A stretch of DNA of 5,807 bases from an uncultured Coriobacteriaceae bacterium (GCA_900555105.1 USJP01000119.1:1-5807), one strand, 5' to 3'; counted from the first letter of the stretch, positions 1 through 5,807 are shown. The notes: generated by a model from the letters alone, not told the origin. A program made the numbers and translations.

Positions 1-30
1 GTGGCGCGGCTTCAAAACGCGCGCATCGCC

Positions 31-290
31 GCCTCAGCTGCACTGCATGCCAGCCGCATCGTGGAGGATGCCCCACACAGGCGCTTTCACCTTAGCCCGC
101 GCTGCATACCAGCCAGTTTGCGCCACTTCAGCACATGCGGTGCCGTCTCAGCTGCGCCACATGCCATCCGCATCGTGGTGGAGGACCCCATACAGGCGTC
201 TCCGCCTTAGCCCGCGCTGCATGTCAACCGCATCGCATGGCTCCAACGTACGTCGCTACTCTAGCCGCGCCGCACGCCAAGCCGCCCAAG
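31..290. repeat. Degenerate ~57-nt tandem repeat array, about five copies, in a non-coding stretch
   Basis: Five related units begin near 31, 90, 145, 205 and 259, so spacing is 54-60 nt. Each starts with a variant of CCTYAGC and continues to a core like CTGCATGCCAGCC (43-55, 102-114, 217-229; weaker at 158-169 and 268-283). Alternate copies are closest, giving a 114-115-nt super-period: 28-64 and 142-178 match at 32 of 37 positions, and 90-107 and 205-222 are identical over 18 bp. The spacings are not multiples of three, so this does not look like a repeat-containing protein. The array lies downstream of the reductase gene, ends at its stop codon, and may continue left of the window. I recognise no known element in it. 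The open frames across it on the plus strand look like chance frames in GC-rich DNA. Confidence 0.6.
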
Positions 291-298
291 CACTTCTT

Positions 299-2101
299 TT
301 ATCCCTGCACGCGATCCTGCGCATAGGCATGGTCGGGACCCCACAGGGGCACGGGGTACTCCTCGCCCATGATGTCCTTGGCAGCCAGCCAGCCCGAGAC
401 GAGGTTGTGCGACAGGTTCAGACCGCCGTAGTACTGCGCGTACATACCGTTGAAAAATCCGCCGTGGTCCAAGCCGACGACCTTCAGGCCCTCGATCCTC
501 TTGCCCTCGGGCGTAAGGGGCGCATAGGTGTTGTCCACGCGCACGCCACCGAGCGTGGAAAGAAGCCATCCGGCCAGCTTGCAGGCATAATAAGGAGGCT
601 CGTCGATGTTGGACAGACGCCAGGGTGCCTTGCCGTAGTCGAGGTCCCAGCCAGCCGTGGCCATCTCGTTGTAGCGCTCCACCTGCTGCAGGAACGCCTC
701 CTTAGCCTCGGCGTCAAAGCCCATGGCGTCAGCGAGCTCCTCAAGGGTGTCACACTTGATGAGGTTGCCGTTTGCCACGTTGGGCTCGATGTATACCTCG
801 TTCCACATGTCGGCATCGGTGCACGGCCAGAACTGGCCAAGCAGCAGGCAGTTCTTGGCACCGGGTTTGGCAACAACGCGCGAGCAGATGGTCGTGTCGA
901 AGCTCACGACATCGTCCCAGCTAGAAGCGTCAAAGACCTGCCAGTAGAAGCCACCAGGCTGCTGGGCACCCAGGTTGAACACGACATCGTAGGGGCCGTC
1001 CTCGTTGCAGAAGCGCTTGCCGAACTGGTTCACGCGCATGAACCGGCTGCGAGCCGGGCCACCAGAAGCGATTGTCCTCGCCGCCCTGGCCGTCCCAACC
1101 GATGCCGCCGTTCGTGTCGTTGCCCGTGATGCAGCCGCGGTCGAAAATGTTGCAGCTACCAGCCATGTCATGGTCGATGTCGGCGCCCGCCCACACTGCC
1201 ATCTTGATGCCGTCGCCGTTGCGACCGTTGCCGCCCATGTGGTTAGAGCAGAACTTGTGCGCCTGCACGTTGAGCTGGTCCATCATGTCCTTGTTGCCGG
1301 AGAAGCCGCCCGTGGCCAAGAACACCGCCTTGTTGGTGTTGAACTGCGTGTAGCTGCCGTCTTCCATCTGGCAGATAACGCCCGTCACCGGCGCAGCGGG
1401 GCCATCGGGCTGCACGAGCTCAACAGCGCGGGTGTTGTACAGCAGCTGGCCGCCGGCCTCGGCATAGAGCTCCAGCATGGCAGGGATTGCGATTTCAGAA
1501 CCCATGGCGTTGGCGGTGGGCTCAAGCGGGGGCTTGTATGCGGTGTGCACCGAGGCAGGCGAGTAATAGGCGCCCTCGGGGAAGAACCTCTTGCAACGTG
1601 TGTCGACCATCACATCGAGACCCTTGGCCTGTATCTGCTCCTGGTACCAGTCAACAAGTGCACCGGCGTTGTAGGCCCACTGACGAATGAGGTTCTGATC
1701 GCATTTGCCCTGGTTGTAGCGGAGAAGATCCTCGACCACGAACTCCTTGTCAATCTGGATGCCCATGTCCTTCTGAATCTGGGAGTCAAGCGCGTCGATG
1801 TCGCCGGCCCACATACAGCAAGCGCCCGACTGCTCCGCGAGCACAACGTCAGCCCCGAGCTGTGCCAGGTGCAGCACCGTCACAACGCCCACGTTGCCGC
1901 CGCCCACAACCACAACGTCGTGTGTCTCCGTGTTAGAGACCTGGTCGGCAACGGAGGCAGGCTGGGCATCCCAGCGCTGCTGGGCGGCCTCGTCGGCAGC
2001 AGGTGCATCGGCGCATGCGACGGCGACGCCCGAAGCGGCAACTGCACCGGCGCCAACCGCGGCACAGTCACGAACGAACGACGAGAGACGGAAGTGTTCA
2101 T
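299..2101 (-). pseudogene. Tat-exported FAD-dependent reductase (fumarate reductase flavoprotein-like, FAD_binding_2 family), frame broken twice
   Basis: Restored, this is a flavoprotein of about 600 residues, probably an exported terminal reductase for an organic acceptor. The ATG at 2101 is chosen because AAGGAGGA (2116-2109) sits 7 nt upstream and the first residues carry a twin-arginine motif, SRRSFV. The frame then shifts at 2071-2080 into one that continues the signal peptide (DCAAVGAGAVAAS) and the FAD-binding Rossmann motif GGGNVG near residue 68. That frame holds until 1041-1046, where one surplus base must be skipped to join GSQP to FMRVNQFGKRFCNED. The last part runs to the stop at 301-299 and carries the usual C-terminal family block, with GLDHGGFFNG and SGWLAAKD. 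No CxxCH heme site or FMN-binding domain is present. The N- and C-terminal halves both align well with the family, so decay, if real, is recent; sequence error is the alternative. The Arg-bearing TTRD motif of true fumarate reductases is replaced by GPYD, so the substrate is unknown. It is divergent from the TetR gene. Confidence 0.85.
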
Positions 2102-2108
2102 GCGGGAA

Positions 2109-2116
2109 TCCTCCTT
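2109..2116 (-). promoter_or_regulatory. Ribosome binding site of the reductase gene
   Basis: AAGGAGGA on the minus strand is a near-perfect Shine-Dalgarno sequence, 7 nt before the ATG at 2101. It fixes that start, even though the longest open frame in this region begins further upstream, at 2216, in another phase. The match supports a signal-peptide frame broken a few codons later, not an N-terminal extension. Confidence 0.85.
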
Positions 2117-2364
2117 GAATTCGGCAATGGTTCGCGGACAAGCTCGCGCAAGCGCACGTCCACGCGGTCCGAGCCCCTTGCAAACCAGTCGGCACCCCTT
2201 GGCTCGACACCCCCACTCTACCTACCAGGCAGTATTAGATACACCTAACAAAATGACCCGATTGTCTGATTCACCCTCGTCAAAAGCCTGACATTTCTCC
2301 CAATCTGTAAGGCTGAGAGTGCGATAATGCGGCCAGCCGTGGGGGCAAGGGAAGGGCGCAGAAG
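2117..2364. promoter_or_regulatory. Divergent control region between reductase and TetR gene
   Basis: No gene is seen here. The half next to the reductase (2117-2215) is GC-rich and would form a leader of about 100 nt or more for that gene. The middle (2220-2310) is clearly AT-richer than the surroundings and is the likely promoter zone for both directions. It contains the small palindrome GTAT-TAG-ATAC and, on the minus strand, TATCTAAT/TAATAC as possible -10 elements, but I find no well-spaced -35 for the reductase. On the plus strand GATAAT (2323-2328) is a 5-of-6 match to a -10 box, about 37 nt before the TetR start, again without a clear -35. TetR-family genes commonly bind in such shared regions; that it does so here is inference. 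Confidence 0.5.
2285..2314. promoter_or_regulatory. Imperfect inverted repeat, candidate operator
   Basis: AGCCTGAC (2285-2292) and GTAAGGCT (2307-2314) are inverted with 7 of 8 positions matching, separated by 14 nt. The pair lies directly upstream of the GATAAT candidate -10 of the TetR gene, a usual place for an autoregulatory operator. The arms are short and I have no second copy to support the site, so this is a suggestion only. Confidence 0.3.
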
Positions 2365-2922
2365 ATGTCAAAGCAGGACACATGCCTGAGTGTGGTGGAA
2401 GCACTCGACGCGCTCATGCGGGTCACCTCGATCGACCGCGTGAAGGTGACCGAGCTGTGCCGCGACGCCGGCATCTCGCGCGCCACCTTCTACGAAAACT
2501 TCCAAGACGTGTACGCCGTTGCCACCTGGATGTGGGACCACCTCATGCAGACAAGCCTCTATCAGGCCGGCCTCACGCTCAGCTGCTACGACGCCCACCT
2601 GCGCAAGTTTGAGGTGCTGCAGCAGCACCGCGACTTCTTCGTCAACGCCATGCGCATCGTGGGCTACCCCTCCATCTGCCAGCATGGGGGCAGGCGCATG
2701 GCCGACCACATGGAGCACGTTTTCGCCATCAAGACCGGCCGAGACTTCACGCCCGACGAGGCCCTGCAGCTGGAGTTCTTCATCACCGGCGCTAAGCACA
2801 TGACCCGCCATTGGGTCGAGCGCGGGATGGTGGAACCTCCCCAACAGATGGCGCGCCTGTTCACCAGCTTCGTGCCCGCATTCATGCTCGAGTACCTGGA
2901 GCCCACGGAGGAGAGCAGATAA
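2365..2922 (+). CDS. TetR/AcrR-family transcriptional regulator
   Basis: The gene encodes 185 residues, a normal TetR length. The N-terminal DNA-binding domain is clear: a helix-turn-helix at about residues 26-47 reads VKVTELCRDAGISRATFYENF, the classic TetR pattern with the A-G-(I/V)-S-R core and the T-F-Y-x-x-F end. Residues from about 50 to 175 form the helical ligand and dimer domain, which I cannot match to a characterised inducer. It recalls the short DhaS-like and TetR_C_8-type regulators, but that is weak. The ATG at 2365 follows a purine-rich AGGGAAGGG (2348-2356), a modest ribosome binding site. It is transcribed away from the broken reductase gene, and such regulators usually control the divergent neighbour, so it may sense that reductase's substrate (inference). 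The reading frame is intact. No convincing terminator follows. Confidence 0.88.
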   Translation: MSKQDTCLSVVEALDALMRVTSIDRVKVTELCRDAGISRATFYENFQDVYAVATWMWDHLMQTSLYQAGLTLSCYDAHLRKFEVLQQHRDFFVNAMRIVGYPSICQHGGRRMADHMEHVFAIKTGRDFTPDEALQLEFFITGAKHMTRHWVERGMVEPPQQMARLFTSFVPAFMLEYLEPTEESR

Positions 2923-2990
2923 ACAAGCGCCTGGAAACTCGCACCAATTGTGCGCGAAAGAAGTCCTCTCTGTTAATTCCGAGCGTGCGA

Positions 2991-3024
2991 CTGGGTTATA
3001 TCAATCCCTGGGTTATATCAATCC
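2991..3024. repeat. Perfect tandem duplication of a 17-bp unit upstream of sstT
   Basis: CTGGGTTATATCAATCC occurs at 2991-3007 and again, head to tail and without a mismatch, at 3008-3024. Each unit has partial dyad symmetry of the form GGnTTnnnnnAAnCC, as expected of a protein-binding half-site pair. It lies 62-95 bp before the sstT start in a locally AT-rich gap. It could be a double operator or activator site, or a simple recent duplication. The binding protein, if any, is unknown. Confidence 0.7.
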
Positions 3025-3085
3025 ATTATTAAGTATTCTTGTTTGTTACGCTAAATCGGAATACCCATAAGAAAGAAGCACGGAC

Positions 3086-4411
3086 GTGAATACTCTCATT
3101 AAGCGATATACCGACGTTCCTCTCATCCTGAGAATCGTCATCGGCATGGTCATCGGCATCGCGTTGGCCCTCGCAGCACCTGGCATCTCTTGGATCGGCA
3201 CGCTCGGCTCGCTTTTCACCACCGCGCTCAAGGCTATCGCCCCCATCCTGGTCTTCTTCCTCGTGATTGGTGCGCTGTGCACCGCCCGCTCTGCAGGCAA
3301 CATGAAGACGGTCATCTGCCTCTACATCGTGAGCACCCTCGTCGCGGGCGCCCTGGCCGTGGTCGCCAGCTACCTCTTTCCCAGCGAGCTCGTGCTCACG
3401 GGTGTCGACGCCGCCGACGCGACCGGCGCACCCCAGGAGCTGAGCAGCGTCATCGTCGCGCTTCTGACCAACGCGCTCTCCAACCCCGTTGACGCCCTCG
3501 CCAGCGCCAACTACCTGGGTGTTCTTGTGTGGGCGGTCTTTATCGGCATCGCACTACGCAAGGCAAAGTCCACCACCAAGGACCTGCTGCAGGACGCCGC
3601 CAAAGCCGTGACCACCGTCGTGCGCGGCGTCATCGAGTGCGCCCCCTTCGGCATCCTCGGTCTCATCTACAGCAGCGTCTCCACCTCGGGCGTCGAGATC
3701 TTCACCGTGTACGGCCACCTCGTCGCAGTGCTGGTCGCCGTCATCCTCGTCGTGGCGCTCGTCACCAACCCGCTCATCGTGTTCCTTGCCTGCCGCGTCA
3801 ACCCCTACCCGCTGGTGCTTCGCTGCCTCAAGGAGTCCGCCGTCATGGCGTTCTTCACCCGCAGTTCCGCTGCCAACATTCCCGTGAACATGAAGCTCTG
3901 CCAAGACCTGGGACTCGACGAGGATAACTACTCCGTCTCCATCCCGCTGGGCGCCACCATCAACATGGCCGGCGCCTCCATCACCATCGCCATCATGACC
4001 ATGGCGGCATGCAACACGCTGGGCATCGTGGTCGACCCCGTGCTTTCAATCATGCTGTGCATCATGGCTGCTATCGGCGCCTGCGGCACCTCGGGCGTTG
4101 CCGGCGGTTCGCTCATGCTCATCCCGCTTGCCTGCTCGCTCTTCAGCATCGACCCCGCCATCTCCGCGCAGGTCGTGGCCGTGGGCTTCATCATCGGCGT
4201 GATCCAGGACTCCTGCGAGACGGCACTCAACTCCAGCTCCGACGTGGTGTTCACTGCTGCGGCCGAGCTGAGGGCACGCCGTCGCAAGGGCCTTTCCTGC
4301 GAGCTTCCCATCCGCGAAGAGGATCGCACCCACGGCATCCACCTCGACGGCGCGGCCGCCGTGCCCTCGGTGGACCCCACGTTCGTCGAAAAGGGACCGA
4401 GCACCAAGTAG
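3086..4411 (+). CDS. sstT: Sodium/serine-threonine symporter SstT
   Basis: This 441-residue inner-membrane protein belongs to the dicarboxylate/amino acid:cation symporter (DAACS) family and should import serine and threonine with Na+. Family signatures are near-identical to E. coli SstT as I recall it: LGTLFVGALKAVAPILV-like residues near 40-55, NPVDAL then NYLGVLVWA near 135-150, TRSSAANIPVNM at 258-269 (the serine-rich re-entrant loop), SIPLGATINMAGASITI ending near 301, CGTSGVAGGS at 333-342, and QDSCETALNSSSDV at 374-387 (substrate and sodium site). The start is GTG at 3086, giving the usual short cytoplasmic N-terminus before the first helix; the ribosome binding site is weak (GAAAGAAG, 3071-3078). 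The protein is longer than the E. coli form (414 residues, from memory), mainly through a hydrophilic C-terminal tail of about 35 residues. The frame is intact. It lies in the same direction as the TetR gene but 163 bp away with its own repeat-bearing upstream region, so is probably a separate unit. Confidence 0.95.
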   Translation: MNTLIKRYTDVPLILRIVIGMVIGIALALAAPGISWIGTLGSLFTTALKAIAPILVFFLVIGALCTARSAGNMKTVICLYIVSTLVAGALAVVASYLFPSELVLTGVDAADATGAPQELSSVIVALLTNALSNPVDALASANYLGVLVWAVFIGIALRKAKSTTKDLLQDAAKAVTTVVRGVIECAPFGILGLIYSSVSTSGVEIFTVYGHLVAVLVAVILVVALVTNPLIVFLACRVNPYPLVLRCLKESAVMAFFTRSSAANIPVNMKLCQDLGLDEDNYSVSIPLGATINMAGASITIAIMTMAACNTLGIVVDPVLSIMLCIMAAIGACGTSGVAGGSLMLIPLACSLFSIDPAISAQVVAVGFIIGVIQDSCETALNSSSDVVFTAAAELRARRRKGLSCELPIREEDRTHGIHLDGAAAVPSVDPTFVEKGPSTK

Positions 4412-4424
4412 CGCCTCGTGAATG

Positions 4425-4462
4425 CGGGCGGCACCGAAACAAGCGGTGCCGCCCGTTTTTTT
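4425..4462 (+). terminator. Strong intrinsic terminator of sstT
   Basis: CGGGCGGCACCG (4425-4436) and CGGTGCCGCCCG (4444-4455) form a perfect 12-bp GC-rich stem with a 7-nt loop, followed at once by seven T residues (4456-4462). It begins 13 nt after the sstT stop codon and should end that transcript cleanly, separating it from the DUF1002 gene. Confidence 0.96.
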
Positions 4463-4741
4463 GGGCGCAGCAAAGGCAAAGCGCAGGGCGGCGTAAGGCG
4501 ATACGGTTGCCAGCGCATCACCGCGAGGTCGACGGCACTGCAGGCCAGCCCCCAGACCTCTTGCGCCATCGCAAGACCTGATAGGGCGGCAAAGAAAGCC
4601 GATGAGAATCAGCACGCTTTCTTCACTGCCATTACCAAACCTGGATGCGCCACGGCCCATCAGCACCGCCCTTCCCCGCGTCATCGCAAAACCGCCTCCC
4701 AACCGCTCACCCCCATACAAGCCACCCTCACATCTCGCGGG

Positions 4742-4747
4742 TATACT
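4742..4747 (+). promoter_or_regulatory. Candidate -10 promoter element of the DUF1002 gene
   Basis: TATACT is a 5-of-6 match to the -10 consensus and would start transcription near 4754, about 18 nt before the ribosome binding site. No recognisable -35 lies 16-18 nt upstream, so it may need an activator. The dyad TGCGCA-G-TGCGCA (4750-4762) overlaps the predicted start point and could be an operator; a longer pairing GCGGG/CCCGC (4737-4741 with 4766-4770) encloses the same segment. Confidence 0.45.
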
Positions 4748-4771
4748 CATGCGCAGTGCGCAAGACCCGCT

Positions 4772-4778
4772 AAGGAGG
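4772..4778 (+). promoter_or_regulatory. Ribosome binding site of the DUF1002 gene
   Basis: AAGGAGG stands 5 nt before the ATG at 4784 and selects that start over any earlier in-frame codon. The protein then begins with a good Sec signal peptide, which agrees. Confidence 0.88.
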
Positions 4779-4783
4779 TAGCT

Positions 4784-5807
4784 ATGTACATTCCCTCTAT
4801 TCGTCCCGGTCGTATCGCTAGCACCATTGCGGCCGCCGTCATGACGGCCTCCCTTGTTGTCGCGCCCGCCTACGCCGACTCGCGCGTCGTGGTCACAATC
4901 GGCGCCGACCTCACACCCGCCCAAAAACAAACCGTCATCGACTATTTCGGCTCGAACATGAATGGTGCCGACATCATCTACGTGACCAACGCCGATGAGC
5001 ACGCCCACCTCGACGGCTACATCCCCAACGAGCAGATCGGCAACGCCACCTACAGCTGCGCGCTCATCTGCCCCACCACCTCGGGAGGCATCCGCGTGCG
5101 CGCGGCCAACCTGAACTACGTCACCGCCGACATGCTGGCCTCGGCCTTGTCCTCGGCGGGCGTGCGCAACGCCGACGTCATCGCCATCTGCCCCTTCAAG
5201 GTGGCGTGCTGCTCGCCTATGAGACAGCCACCGGCCAGCCACTCGACCAGACGAAGAAGGACGTCGCCACCCAGGAACTCGTGGTGACCCAGACCATATC
5301 CAACCAGGTAGGCCCCGACGCCGCCACGCTCATCGTGAACGACGTGAAGGCCAACGTCATCATGAACAACGTGACCGACGAGAGCCAGATCGACGCCATC
5401 GTCGAGACCACGGTGAACAACGTCGTGAACAACACGACGATCAACAACGTGGACAACTCTACAACGGTTGTCGACAACTCAACGACGGTCATCGACAACT
5501 CGACCGTCAACGTCACCGAGGTCACCGTCAACAACAACCCCTCGGGCCTTACCGACGAGGACATCGCCGCCTTGAAGGAACTTGCGAAGAGCTACGCGCA
5601 GGCGGGTTACAACTACGACGACATGGCCGAGACGCTCAACACTGTATCGCAAAACGCCTCGGCCTCCTCCGGCATCGCCGACCCGATGGCCAAGGAGCTC
5701 GCCGATGCCGCCGAGTCCGCTGCGAAGGACAACGGCGCTGGTAGCGCAGGCGATGCGGGCGCGAAGGCAGACGACGCGGGCGCCACGACGGGGACCGCAG
5801 GCACGCA
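4784..5807 (+). pseudogene. Secreted DUF1002-family protein, frameshifted, runs off the window
   Basis: The first frame (4784-5287) starts with a Sec signal peptide: Arg-containing n-region, hydrophobic stretch at residues 11-27, and an AYA-D cleavage site after residue 31. It then shows DUF1002 (YpuA-like) features: a GADLTPAQK motif, VTNADEHAHLDGYIPNEQIG, and NADVIAICPF near residue 138. Just after PFKV (5201-5203) it leaves the family pattern and stops at 5285-5287. The conserved sequence resumes in another phase (from about 5206, VLLAYETATG) and stays open to the window end. Restoring the frame needs a number of bases equal to 1 modulo 3; the family's SGTxALxG motif is missing here, which fits a loss of about 22 nt. 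Beyond it lie a Val/Asn/Thr-rich segment (5416-5535), a helical part (GLTDEDIAALKELAKSYAQA), and an Ala/Gly/Asp-rich tail cut by the window edge. Function is unknown; DUF1002 has no established activity. It may be a genuine pseudogene or an artefact. Confidence 0.8.
5449..5508 (+). repeat. 21-nt (7-residue) tandem repeats within the DUF1002 gene
   Basis: In the downstream reading frame, VDNSTTV (5449-5469), VDNSTTV (5470-5490) and IDNSTV (5491-5508) follow each other. They sit in a wider Val/Asn/Thr-rich stretch that also has VNN, INN and VNVTEVTVNNN. The third-base differences between the copies show that the amino-acid pattern has been kept while the DNA has drifted, which supports this being real coding sequence. 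Confidence 0.75.

Larger units (their letters stand above)
4463..4783. other. Gene-free stretch between sstT terminator and the DUF1002 gene
   Basis: No gene is supported here; the frame that is open across it continues into the DUF1002 gene but has no start with a ribosome binding site and would overlap the terminator. It holds two inverted repeats: TCTTGCG/CGCAAGA (4559-4576, 7-bp stem, 4-nt loop), flanked by two copies of AGACCT, and AAGAAAGC/GCTTTCTT (4592-4623, 8-bp stem, 16-nt loop containing a smaller TGA-GAA-TCA dyad). Neither is followed by a T tract. GCACTGCAGGCCAGCC (4534-4549) matches 15 of 16 bases of the repeat core at 40-55. The last ~100 nt are pyrimidine-rich on this strand and lead into the promoter. 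Confidence 0.55.

Noticed and set aside
11..30. Possible minus-strand terminator for the reductase using the TTTT run at the window edge
   Set aside because: Only four T residues follow GC-rich sequence without a clear stem, and it lies about 280 nt beyond the stop codon.
28..222. CRISPR array
   Set aside because: The copies are degenerate and continuous, with no short identical repeat separated by unique spacers, and no cas genes are nearby.
1037..1046. Programmed frameshift or selenocysteine-type recoding in the reductase
   Set aside because: There is no slippery heptamer, no internal Shine-Dalgarno-like stimulator at the right place, and no in-frame UGA that would be read through; a simple indel explains it.
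47..1129. Long plus-strand open frame of about 360 codons
   Set aside because: It lies opposite the reductase coding strand, shows no family resemblance, has no ribosome binding site, and begins inside the repeat array. It is a shadow of the minus-strand gene.
2102..2216. N-terminal extension of the reductase from an ATG at 2216
   Set aside because: The extension (Trp- and Cys-containing, with no signal peptide) is only the upstream continuation of the frame used after the first break. The strong ribosome binding site and Tat motif place the true start at 2101.
1005..2291. Long plus-strand open frame of 428 codons
   Set aside because: It is exactly antisense to the reductase, whose minus-strand translation has clear Rossmann and C-terminal family motifs. 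GC-rich codon bias keeps the opposite frame open.
2940..2954. Hairpin CGCAC-CAATT-GTGCG after the TetR gene as a terminator
   Set aside because: The stem is only 5 bp and is followed by CGAAAG with no T tract, so termination is not supported.
4046..5242. Minus-strand open frame of 398 codons across the sstT end and DUF1002 start
   Set aside because: It spans a strong terminator and two well-supported plus-strand genes, and its translation is low-complexity Gly/Ala/Arg with no recognisable domain.

Overview
The window looks like chromosomal DNA from a GC-rich anaerobic actinobacterium, most likely class Coriobacteriia (the Eggerthellaceae/Slackia type of gut anaerobe). This is inference from gene content: a Tat-exported, heme-free, fumarate-reductase-like flavoprotein beside a divergent TetR-family regulator, an SstT transporter, and an exported DUF1002 protein. 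No rRNA, tRNA, CRISPR array or insertion sequence is visible.

Layout. Positions 1-298 hold no convincing gene. They carry about five degenerate copies of a ~57-nt tandem repeat that runs up to the stop codon of the next gene. Positions 299-2101 (minus strand) encode an exported FAD-dependent reductase of the FAD_binding_2 family, but its frame is broken twice: near 2071-2080 in the signal peptide, and at 1041-1046 in mid-gene. A ~260-bp intergenic region separates it from a divergent TetR-type regulator at 2365-2922 (plus). A 163-bp gap with a perfect 17-bp tandem repeat leads to an intact Na+/serine-threonine symporter, sstT, at 3086-4411, closed by a strong intrinsic terminator. After a ~320-bp stretch without a gene comes a secreted DUF1002-family protein from 4784 past the window end. 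It too is frameshifted, near 5201-5206, apparently by a deletion that removes a conserved motif.

How the genes may work together (inference). The TetR protein probably controls the divergent reductase. The reductase would act outside the membrane as a terminal reductase for an organic electron acceptor. The sequence does not support fumarate as its substrate, and no cytochrome or FMN-domain partner lies in the window. SstT has its own upstream region and terminator and is probably a separate transcription unit. The DUF1002 gene is an independent unit with its own promoter and ribosome binding site.

The most notable points are three separate reading-frame breaks in two of the four genes, none in a long homopolymer; the degenerate repeat array with a possible RNA hairpin; the 17-bp tandem repeat before sstT; and an unusual Val/Asn/Thr-rich repeat inside the DUF1002 protein. 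Whether the frame breaks are real decay, variable switching or sequence error cannot be settled from this window.
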